The translations under genes were made by a program, and so were the position numbers. From positions 1 to 64,000 of the forward strand of contig WPIO01000238.1 of NCBI GenBank assembly GCA_009760855.2: a stretch of 64,000 nt of DNA, in the 5' to 3' direction. Origin of the DNA: Cristatella mucedo. Its lineage: Eukaryota > Bryozoa > Phylactolaemata > Cristatellidae. Shown piece after piece: positions 34,945 through 44,500 of the stretch (positions are counted from its first letter, which is position 1; each line of letters begins with the position of its first letter). The notes under the pieces are model-generated. The model was not told where the DNA came from. It saw nothing but the letters and a program-made list of their open reading frames with translations, and did no database searches.

Positions 34945-36496
34945 AGTCGATTTGAAACGGATTTCGGTAGAAGACTATCCCACAGTTTCCCTTCTTCCTT
35001 TTTCGTCACAGATTCTTGAAATATTTTCACTAAGGAGCCGGTTGCAAGTATTGAATAGAATAAAATTTCAGAAACATTTCAACCAGGGTTCAAAAGGCAC
35101 CACTGAAACTGCTTTTCTCCGTGTAAACAATGACATTCTAGGCGGGAACGATGAAGGGAATGGCAATACCCTAGCTCTGCTAGATCAATCAGCTGCCTTC
35201 GATACCATTTATCCCAATATCCTACTTGAAAGATTGAAAACAATGATCGGTCTGGCAGACGAGGCATTGGCATGGTTTAAATCACACTTGTCTGATCGTG
35301 TTCAATCCGTATTGTGTGGGGGTCAGGTCTCACAGACGTGACCAATCACCTGTGGAATCTCTCAAGGGTCCGTCCTCGGTCCCTTTCTGTTCACCATTTA
35401 TGCTCAACCTCTGGGAAACGTGATTAATGCCACAGAATAGGGTATCATTTTTATGCTCACCATTCTGTGCTGTTTTGTCATTCAAACCGTCGAAATCTGC
35501 GACAGCAACTGATAAACTGAATGCTTGCCTGGGCGACACTCGATGCTGGATGTCCGAAAATTTCTTTAAACTAAATGACGAGAAAACCGAACTGCAGCTC
35601 ATAGGACACCCTGAGTGCGTGGCTGGATTAAAAAGCTTTGCTTTTCTAAAAAATGATGTTTTCGTGAGACCACGTGCTCGAAAATAAAGTGTCGTCTCAG
35701 ACAACTGCATACAATTTTAAAAGATTTGTTCAGAAGACTGCTTCCACAGCTAGCCATCGCATCCGATCCCTATATAAGATTAGGGGCTGTCTTTCACGTT
35801 GGCTTGCCAAAATTTAACTAGCTCATTAGTTCTGTTTTGGCGAGATTATTGGAATCCCTTTTTAGCTGGGCTACCGAAAAAGCCACCAGGCCACTGCAGC
35901 TGACAATGAATATGGTAGCAAGGTTAGCTTACAAATCCCAGAGGTTTGACCACGTGTCTCTTTTGATAAAAGAGCTAAGATGGCTGCCGGCTGATCAACG
36001 GATACAGAGCCCTCACACTGACCTACAAGGAGGCTCACCGCGGCTTGCCTCCCCCATACCTAGCTGAACTACTACACCAATTTAAGCCTCCTCGTGCCTT
36101 CAAGTCATGTATGGACAACAAATTAGCTATTCCGTTCCTCCGCTTTAAGACAGTTGACAACAGAAGCTTTATCTCTGCAGGTTTTAGACAGTGGAACTCG
36201 CTTACACAGTTCGTACGGAACAACAACTACAAAGTCAACGACTCTCCTGCTGCCGAGTATGGCTCATCCTTTTCAGCGGTCCTGAACTGCTACTTCCATG
36301 CCACTGACTACCTCAACTGCTCTTCTGACTTTGCTATGCTTCCCACTTTCTCTTTGTTGCGTGAGATGAAGTCTGTTGGCTACCGAATGCTTGCTGAAAG
36401 TCGCTTAGGCTGTGAGTACGCCATACAAAACTCTCCTACGTAACACTCGCATAGTATTCGTGGAGTTACAGACAGAGATACATTACATTACATTGC
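34945..36496 (+). mobile_element. LINE family B, longest copy
   Basis: Order on the plus strand: the RT N-terminal region (VSLLPFSSQILEIF), ALLDQSAAFDTIYPNILLER, MIGLADEALAWFKSHLSDRV, GSVLGPFLFTIYAQPLGNVI, a damaged YADD region at about 35.44 kb, CWMSENFFKLNDEKTELQLI, then LRWLPADQRIQS, PYLAELLHQFKPPRAFKSC and SCRQWNSLTQF-like sequence, ending TCGTGGAGTTACAGACAGAG and the ATTACATT tail. Several frameshifts and a deletion across the active site make it inactive. Confidence 0.88.
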
Positions 36497-36960
36497 CTCT
36501 TCAACCATGATAACAGGTGACAGAGCGCCGGTGTGTACTGTGAAAATTCTTCCAGTCAGAACAAGCTCAGATAGAATGTTTCTATCAGTTTGTATGAGTC
36601 AAGGTTTCTCTGAGCCGATACAGGTTTATCGTGTCCTTCATTACAATCGTGCTCGTCCTATTCTTGCACGTGCTACAGTATATTTATCAGGGGATAAATG
36701 ATCACATCAGTTAGTAAATACGTTCACTCCAGGAAGCTGGACATGATACCAAAGCGAAATGCTATCACTTCTTTTAAGGCTGATGTCATAATGGGTATTG
36801 TTGCTAGAGAAATAATCTTACACCACAATGGAAGGAGGCCGTTAATGATTGGATACGGTCTTGGTTATTGTTTTAGGAGCTGAAGACCGCTGGCACAGAA
36901 ACTGAACCTAGCTTTTTCAGATGCAGACACCATGCAATCCGTCTGGGCTAGTTCAAGCAG
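36497..36960. other. No gene recognised
   Basis: Two adjacent open frames (36507-36701, 36698-36883) without recognisable domains. Confidence 0.4.
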
Positions 36961-36961
36961 T

Positions 36962-37048
36962 TCTGACGTCGAAACCTGGAGCACCTCTGACGTCGAAACC
37001 TGAAGCACGTCTGACGTCGAAATATTCTGATGTCAAAATATTCTGATG
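36962..37048. repeat. Short tandem repeat with TGACGTCG cores
   Basis: About 24-bp units containing TCTGACGTCGAAACCTG (three times), followed by two 16-bp units TATTCTGATGTCAAAA. TGACGTCG differs by one base from the CRE palindrome. Confidence 0.75.
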
Positions 37049-37328
37049 TCATAAGCTCGACCGGCGAGCGCTGTGGCTCCTGGTCGCTTCGGCAGCTGCA
37101 GCCGCCTCAGCGCCTCGCTTCCCTGGAGCTGGCGATGGTCAAGGTTGGTCGAGTTCGTGAGCGAGGCTATACAGCACTCGGCGGCATCGGTATGGCGCTC
37201 CTCGCTGAGCACCGATCGTGTGGCGTCGTGCTCGGCGTCAGCAGCGGCGAGCACAGTCAGCCGTGTCGCTGACTCATCGCCTGAGCTTCCTCCTCGCATC
37301 CTCAACGGCGGCAGTGGGAAGCTAATGG

Positions 37329-37338
37329 GTATTGTTGC

Positions 37339-37378
<40 letters not shown>
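37329..37378. repeat. (ATT)n microsatellite
   Basis: About 14 ATT units. It may be a remnant LINE tail, but no LINE 3' end precedes it on either side. Confidence 0.9.
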
Positions 37379-37379
<1 letters not shown>

Positions 37380-37601
37380 TGCTGCAGCTGTCGCAGAGCT
37401 GAGCTTCCTTGGTTCGGGCGAGCGTTTTGGTCGAAGCCGCGAACGAGGTGGTGCGGTACTCGGTGGTTGAATCAGCATGGCACGCCTCTGTCTGTCCTGA
37501 TCGCTCAGTCTCATATTCTGCGGCTGCAGCGGGTGGCGGCTGCCGAGTCATGCTGGGAGAGCCGAGTAACGGATTCATTCGTCGGAGCTACTTCGCAGAT
37601 T

Positions 37602-38285
37602 TTAAATGCCGACTTCGTGGCGACAGTTCGCCATGTCTGCCGAAGCGCTACCGAGATGCTGTAGCTGCACCTTGCTAGCTGTGTGCTCGGCCAGATCGCT
37701 GTATTTTGATTGGCTGGTGAAAAGGGATTGGAACGAAGTCGGGGCATCGTTGGTGCAGTCCTCGTTACTGTGGGCATCAATGGCAGCAGCCGCTGGGGCT
37801 CTGATGCGGTTAAGCTGATTTTCTATGTCTGCCAGGTCTTCTTCGGCGACGGCGGCACGCTCCTCCAACAGTCGCCCGCTCAGCTCCTCCAGGCAGTGCA
37901 ACCGAAGCGTCTTCACTCTATGCTGCAGGTCAGCAATCAGGCGGGATTGCAGATCGCACTGCTCTTTCCGAGCACTCACCGCCGCCTCCAGGCCCTACCT
38001 GATCTAACTCCTTGCCCCAGTTTACATTGTTGCATCATCAAGGAATGTACCCCTCTGAGCAGCGTATGTCCTTGCGTCCTTGGCTCTGCCAAGGTCAGCG
38101 TCAGCAGTCGCTCTCTCAAGGCGGCTCGCTTGGCCCACTAGCCCTTCAGCTGCAGCGCCTGCCTCACGGGCTGCTTCCAGCATGCCGACAACGATGGCTT
38201 CTGCGGCAGCCGAAGTGAAGTTGTCGTCCCGGTCTCCGACAGAGATATCGCTTAAAGCTGAAGCTCGTTGCAGCTGCATGGACAT
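37602..38285 (-). pseudogene. Copy B of the repeat-protein gene family, frameshifted
   Basis: From ATG at 38285 the frame reads MSMQLQRASALSD, then GMLEAAREAGAAAEGLVGQA and SRLERATADADL, parallel to the N-terminus of the large gene at 48542. After AAQRGTFL the homologous reading moves to another frame (MQQCKLGQGVRSG) and then to a third (ARKEQCDLQSRLIADLQ, CLEELSGRLLEERAAVAEED, LADIENQLNRI). Two frameshifts therefore break it. The third frame continues open to a stop at 37602 through a unique tail (AAAAIDAHSNEDCTNDAP...) and has no tandem repeat array. Sequence upstream of the start is also conserved with the other copies (see 38330-38372). Confidence 0.72.
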
Positions 38286-38329
38286 TCCTAAAAATAGATT
38301 AAGCGTATCCCTAGCACACGCAGCCACTC

Positions 38330-38372
38330 TCGGAAATCCTAACCAACGAGCGATTAAAATACTATCTAGCTA
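38330..38372 (-). promoter_or_regulatory. Conserved upstream segment of copy B
   Basis: On the minus strand, GTAGCTAGATAGTATTTTAA and TCGCTCGTTGGTTAGG correspond to GTAACTAGCGAAAAGTATTT and ATACGCTCGGTGGCAAGG upstream of the large gene. The TATTTATA element is changed to TATTTTAAT here. Confidence 0.45.
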
Positions 38373-38399
38373 CAATGCCCCGGTGAAACTGCATGGTTC

Positions 38400-38990
38400 G
38401 CATCATTCTTTATTAGCGAAAGCTGCACAGCTTGAAATGGCGACGCCGACTTTGATCGTCAGGCGTCGATCACCCGATGCAATTTGATAAAGGAGGCCTA
38501 TGGGGATGGTGCCTGAAGAGTCACTCCTGCCGCATCTCGCTGACCGGCTTCGAAAAAAGAAATGGATGAACAGTCATTATCGTTGTCATTTCTTATTACT
38601 GCTAGTTACTGGACGTCAATGGGCCATTCGTGATCGACGCCCTTCCTCCAGCTGTACCACTTTGTACTGAGATTGCTGGCACGTTTGAAAAACGCTGGTG
38701 AAAGCAACGTGATTTCGGCATATGGAGGATGATGGCCGACCCACAGCAAGCCACTCGTGAGTCGCCATTTAGCTTTGAGTCAAAATACAGCACCCTTTCG
38801 CCATCTTCTTTTTGACGCTCCGCCAGAAGCATTTACATTTGGACCTACTGATCCCTACTTCGGAGGCTACTGACTCTCTAGGCGTGGCATGCGATGTCTC
38901 ATCCGACCCGCTGTCAGCTCAGTCGCTTGGTCGGTTTTAACATGGCTTTTGTTTGTCCAACAACCTCATTTAAACCATCAATACATCTTG
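38400..38990. other. No gene recognised
   Basis: Short frames only (38602-38832 minus), no domain. Base composition turns sharply AT-rich at about 38.95 kb. Confidence 0.4.
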
Positions 38991-39009
38991 TCTCAATAGG
39001 CATTCTACG

Positions 39010-39552
39010 TTATTTATTGTCCGACTGGAAGAGGATCTGACACTGGAGCAGCTGGATCAGTAACAGCTGGAACAGATGAAGCAACTGCAGCAGTGTTAGC
39101 AGCAATTGTTGACTTCAGTCTAGCACTAGTACCATCTATTAGAATTGCATAACGTTCATTATCAACAATGCTTGTAATATCAGGTTTAACGCCAGAAACT
39201 ATAGGGATCAGAGTGAATATTTTTGGCAATTGATCAGCGAATCAAGCTGCATAAGATTATATCTCACCTGGAGTATCTAGTGGGCTGTCAACTTTCGTTT
39301 TAAAAGTTCACTCTAGTTCTGTTGTAATTTGAATAATACCAGTAATGATTACTCTTTGAGCTTCAGCGTCGCATTCGTCAAATTAAAACGTGTTCACAGC
39401 CTGATCTGTAAGGATTGAAATATCGGAGTCGAGAGTTGTGAGTGTCATAAGCTGTTAACCATGAGTTGATTTGATGATCAAGGTACGATTTAAGAAGTGT
39501 TGCAGATGTTGCTAAATTTACATTTGAAAAATCTTGTGTTGTCATCTTCTAT
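39010..39552 (-). pseudogene. Broken unknown gene in the Polinton-like island
   Basis: An ATG at about 39550 opens MTTQDFSNVNLATSATLLK, and after stops and frame changes a last open block ends LPKIFTLIPIVSGVKPDI...PLPVGQ with a stop at 39014. The in-frame interruptions include both TAA and TGA, so it is decayed rather than recoded. AT-rich codon use is unlike the host exons. I do not recognise the family. Its position beside the polymerase suggests a gene of the same element. Confidence 0.4.
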
Positions 39553-40239
39553 TATATATACAAATTAACTAGGATAAATTACCTGCACTCCATCTTTTGC
39601 AACAGAAGATGTTTTAATGAAATCATTTCATTCTCATTATTTCACCGTGATAATCCATTAACTTATCACATGGATCGCAGACATCATTAAGTTATTTTAA
39701 ATATGAACTATCGAGATCCTGGATTAACTTATCCATAGAATGTTTGACTATTCTCAGATCAGCACCATTTATTGTATTTAAAAATAGCTTTTAAGTTATT
39801 TCTAGAGCCTGTTCACAGCTAAGAATTCTTGAAACATCCATTCTGTATCAATAATACATTTTTACATTTCTTCTCCTTTATTAAGATATTCTTACTCAAA
39901 ATTTTCTTCAAAATTAAATCCGTCACCATAATCGAAATCTTCTGAATAGCAATACTAATCAGAAGAATACTAAAATAAAAAATAATACTAAAAAAATACT
40001 AAAATACTATCCAGATGGTAATTCTTCTTCTTCGATGTCATCTTCTTGTTCAATTTCACTTTCATCTGTGATTTCAATTTCTTTTTCAGGCACCTTCGTA
40101 CAAGTTTTTCTTCCTTTTTAGTTAATTAAACTTTGCAACTTAAGCGAAAACCAGGATCTTCTCCTTGTTTGTTTGCTTCTTTGCATTTCCTTTTTTCTTT
40201 GCTTGCTTCTTTCTTTGTTTGTTTGTTTGCTTCTTCTTC

Positions 40240-40840
40240 TTCTTTAATTCTATAGTGGCCATAAGTATAGCAACACTTTCCACAGTTTAACCAATATCTT
40301 TTGCTTTTAAAAGCTGATAATGCCTTCTTGATATGCTTGATTGTAAATAATCAATGATTGCTACTTTGTATTTTAATCTGTTCACATGACATGTCTTCTT
40401 TCGTCCTCAAACAACCTAAATATTTAAAGTGTTATAGCTTATTCCTAACAACTGACGTGGTTACACCTTTAGCTTTTTTTGCATGTGATGTACCTTCTAT
40501 TCAAGATTTATAGTTTATAGTTTATAGTTTTTCACTTTTTCTTCTACGACCTTCTGTTTGATCATATCAACTCAGCTGCCTTTTTTACTTTTCCATATCT
40601 CTGACCATTCATAATGAGAATTTAGGACGAATGCCATGGAAAATAAAGTAAAGTCACTATCAACTTTCTTAATTTTAACCTTTGTTACAATTAAATATGT
40701 ACCGCTATATGCTAAGCTAACCTTGTCGCTGTAAAATATTTCCACCTCACCGCAGTAAACATTTTGCATTAACCACTTTGATTGGTTGAGTATAGCAAAT
40801 CTAACGAAAACTGGTTTATTAAGAGTGACTGCACTTTTCG
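40240..40840 (-). pseudogene. Polinton/Maverick-type DNA polymerase B, C-terminal remnant
   Basis: Minus-strand frames give, in order, PVFVRFAILNQSKWLM (about 40.81-40.76 kb), a damaged motif-C region reading YSGTYL, then KKAKGV (about 40.48 kb) and KALSAF...KRYW...YGHYRI (about 40.33-40.25 kb). This order and spacing is that of the palm and C-terminal end of the protein-primed family B polymerases of Polinton/Maverick elements and related viruses. The catalytic aspartates of motif C are absent, and TAA/TGA codons and frame changes interrupt it. Earlier polymerase motifs are expected at 40.84-41.5 kb but are too decayed for me to place. It is inactive. Confidence 0.62.
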
Positions 40841-41567
40841 TTTATATAACACAATCAATACTACCACCTAATACTTTTCTATCTAAACTTCTTGGCCTCT
40901 ATAATGTTTTCATGTTTTTCTAATAAGCTATTATCTTAGAAGTCTGATGAATAAATCTATATTTCTTCTACCTCTAATAATTTTCTTGAGTAATTCCACG
41001 AGATAAAGCCAGGTAAATTCATCAATATTCTGTAGCTCTGTTTCGTTAAATCTAGACTAACCGTCTGAAAACATACAATAAAGCACATCAATAATCATAT
41101 TGTCATATTATCATCCCATTATCAAGAGTTATGTTTATTACACAACTTTTATGCTTTTATGTTTTTTATGCTTAACTTTTCTGGCAATTCACAGTATGTG
41201 TAACCAGCTTCAGGTATACCTAAATATTGTAAATGTATCGTATGATGCGAATAATTTTTCAGGCCACTCTTAGTTATCCTGATGAAATGTTTATTTGTTG
41301 CAATTTAAAAATTTGCCGAACTAATTATACAAAATTAGCAATTACCAAATTACACTACCGTTCCAGATCTGTAACCTTTTATCAGTGTATTAATTACTCA
41401 GTACTACTCCTATAATCGCATTAGTTATTTTATGTAACTGTTTTATCCAAACTTCGTAAGCGGTTACAAATCTTATATAGCGCGATCGTTAAATAATTCA
41501 CGCCTAGGGTGTAAAAAAAATGCTTTTCGACATTTTTGCAACCCATACAGCGTACAGGAAAAAAATA

Positions 41568-41573
41568 TTTATT
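41568..41573 (-). terminator. Polyadenylation signal of the repeat-protein gene
   Basis: AATAAA on the minus strand, 21 nt past the TAA of the basic-tail frame (stop at 41596-41594). This supports that frame as the true C-terminus. Confidence 0.6.
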
Positions 41574-41593
41574 GTAAAATAAAACCGAATTGG

Positions 41594-44500
41594 TTAGCTA
41601 GGTTTTTTAGTTGTTTGGCTTGCTTTGTTACCTATTTTGGTTTGTCTTGGTGCCAAACAGCACCCCCTAGCGAATTTTTTTCTTGCGCTCCGCCAGAAGG
41701 ATTTCCACCGTGACCTTCCGGCTGCTGCGTCGTACCGCTCGCCACCGGCGGCGCTGGCGGCGGACGCGTCGTCGTCGCGCTCGGCACCGGCGGCGGTGGC
41801 GGCGGAGGCGGTGTGGTCGTCGCGCTCGGCACCGGCGGCGGTGGCGGCGGAGGCGGTGTGGTCGTCACGCTCGGCACCGGCGGCGGTGGCGGTGGAGGTG
41901 TCGAGCTTGCCACCAGCACCGTCGGCACCGGCGGTGAAGGCGTCGTCGTCGCACTGGGCACCGGCGATGGAGGCGACGTCGTCGTACTCAGCACCGGCGG
42001 CGGTGGCGGCGGTGGCGGCGGTGGCGGCGGTGGCGGCGGTGGCGGCGGTGGCGGCGGTGGCGGCGGTGGCGGCGGTGGCGGCGGTGGCGGCGGTGGCGGC
42101 GGTGGCGGCGGTGGCGGCGGTGGCGGCGGTGGCGGCGGTGGCGGCGGTGGCGGCGGTGGCGGCGGTGGCGGCGGTGGCGGCGGTGGCGGCGGTGGCGGCG
42201 GTGGCGGCGGTGGCGGCGGTGGCGGCGGTGGCGGCGGTGGCGGCGGTGGCGGCGGTGGCGGCGGTGGCGGCGGTGGCGGCGGTGGCGGCGGTGGCGGCGG
42301 GGGCGGCGGTGGCGGCGGTGGCGGCGGTGGCGGCGGTGGCGGCGGTGGCGGCGGTGGCGCGGTGGCGGCGGTGGCGGCGGTGGGCGGCGGTGGCGGCGGT
42401 GGCGGCGGTGGCGGCGGTGGCGGCGCGGTGGCGGCGGTGGCGGCGGTGGCGGCGGTGGCGGGCGGTGCGGTGGCGGTGCGGCGGCGGTGGCGGCGGTGGC
42501 GGTGGCGGCGGTGGCGGCGGTGGCGGCGGTGGCGGCGGTGGCGGCGGTGGCGGCGGTGGCGGCGGTGGCGGCGGTGGCGGCGGTGGCGGCGGTGGCGGCG
42601 GTGGCGGCGGTGGCGGCGGTGGCGGCGGTGGCGGCGGTGGCGGCGGTGGCGGCGGAGGCGTCACGCGCGCCACCGGCATCGGCGGTGGCGGCGGAGGCGT
42701 CACGCGCGCCACCGGCATCGGCGGTGGCGGCGGAGGCGTCACGCGCGCCACCGGCATCGGCGGTGGCGGCGGAGGCGTCACGCGCGCCACCGGCATCGGC
42801 GGTGGCGGCGGAGGCGTCACGCGCGCCACCGGCATCGGCGGTGGCGGCGGAGGCGTCACGCGCGCCACCGGCATCGGCGGTGGCGGCGGAGGCGTCACGC
42901 GCGCCACCGGCATCGGCGGTGGCGGCGGAGGCGTCACGCGCGCCACCGGCATCGGCGGTGGCGGCGGAGGCGTTCACGCGCGCCACCGGCATCGGCGGTG
43001 GCGGCGGAGGCGTCACGCGCGCCACCGGCATCGGCGGTGGCGGCGGAGGCGTCACGCGCGCCACCGGCATCGGCGGTGGCGGCGGAGGCGTCACGCGCGC
43101 CACCGGCATCGGCGGTGGCGGCGGAGACGACGTAGTCGCGCTCGGCGGCGGCGGCGGCGGCGGAGACGACGTAGTCGCGCTCGGCGGCGGCGGCGGCGGC
43201 GGCGGAGACGACGTAGTCGCGCTCGGCGGCGGCGGCGGCGGCGGCGGAGACGACGTAGTCGCGCTCGGCGGCGGCGGCGGCGGCGGCGGCGGAGGCGTCG
43301 TCGTAGTCGCGCTCGGCGGCGGCGACGGCGGAGGCGTCGTCGTAGTCGCGCTCGGCGGCGGCGGCGGCGGCGGCGGAGACGACGTAGTCGCGCTCGGCGG
43401 CGGCGGCGGCGGCGTCGACGTAGTCGCGCTCGGCGGCGGCGGCGGCGGCGGAGGCGTCGTCGTAGTCGCGCTCGGCGGCGGCGGCGGCTGAGGCGTCGTC
43501 GTAGTCGCGCTCGGCGGCGGCGGCGGCGGAGGCGTCGTCGTAGTCGCGCGGGCGGCGGCGGCGGCGGAGGCGTCGTCGTAGTCGCGCTCGGCGGCGGCGG
43601 CGGCGGAGGCGTCGTCGTAGTCGCGCTCGGCGGCGGCGGCGGCGGCGGAGGCGTCGTCGTAGTCGCGCTCGGCGGCGGCGGCGGCGGAGGCGTCGTCGTA
43701 GTCGCGCTCGGCGGCGGCGGAGGCGTCGTCGTAGTCGCGCTCGGCGGCGGCGGCGGCGGAGGCGTCGTCGTAGTCGCGCTCGGCGGCGGCGGAGGCGGAG
43801 GCGTCGTCGTAGTCGCGCTCGGCGGCGGCGGCGGCGGAGGCGACGTCGTAGTCGCGCTCGGCGGAGGCGTCGTCGTAGTCGCGCTCGGCGGCGGCGGAGG
43901 CGGAGGCGACGTCGTAGTCGCGCTCGGCGGCGGCGGAGGCGGAGGCGACGTCGTAGTCGCGCTCGGCGGCGGCGGCGGCGGAGGCGACGTCGTAGTCGCG
44001 CTCGGCGGCGGCGGCGGCGGAGGCGACGTCGTAGTCGCGCTCGGCGGCGGAGGAGGCGGCGGCGACGTCGTAGTCGCGCTCGGCGGCGGCGGCGGCGGAG
44101 GCGACGTCGTAGTCGCGCTCGGCGGCGGCGGCGGCGGAGGCGTCGTCGTAGTCGCGCTCGGCGGCGGCGGCGGCGGAGGCGTCGTCGTAGTCGCGCTCGG
44201 CGGCGGCGGCGGCGGAGGCGTCGTCGTAGTCGCGCTCGGCGGCGGCGGCGGCGGAGGCGTCGTCGTAGTCGCGCTCGGCACCGGCGGCGGCGGAGGAAGG
44301 GTCGTCGTAGTCGCGCTCGGCACCGGCGGCGGCGGAGGCGTCGTCGTAGTCGCGCTCGGCACCGGCGGCGGCGGAGGCGTCGTCGTAGTCGCGCTCGGCA
44401 CCGGCGGCGGCGGAGGCGTCGTCGTAGTCGCGCTCGGCACCGGCGGCGGCGGCGGCAGTCGCGTCGTAGTCGCGCTCGGCACCGGCGGCGGCGGAGGCGT

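Larger units (their letters stand above)
39000..41560 (-). mobile_element. AT-rich island: remnant of a Polinton/Maverick-like element
   Basis: About 2.5 kb of distinctly AT-rich DNA bounded on the right by the 3' end of the large GC-rich gene. It holds the polymerase remnant and an unknown broken gene. A Lys/Glu-rich stretch (from TTCTT-rich DNA at 40.02-40.25 kb) follows the polymerase. No integrase, ATPase, capsid gene or terminal inverted repeat was recognised, so only part of the element is left. Confidence 0.5.

Noticed and set aside
40249-40320. Retroviral-type zinc knuckle (CGKCCYTYGH)
   Set aside because: The surrounding order fits the C-terminal end of a Polinton-type polymerase better, and the final cysteine of a knuckle is missing.
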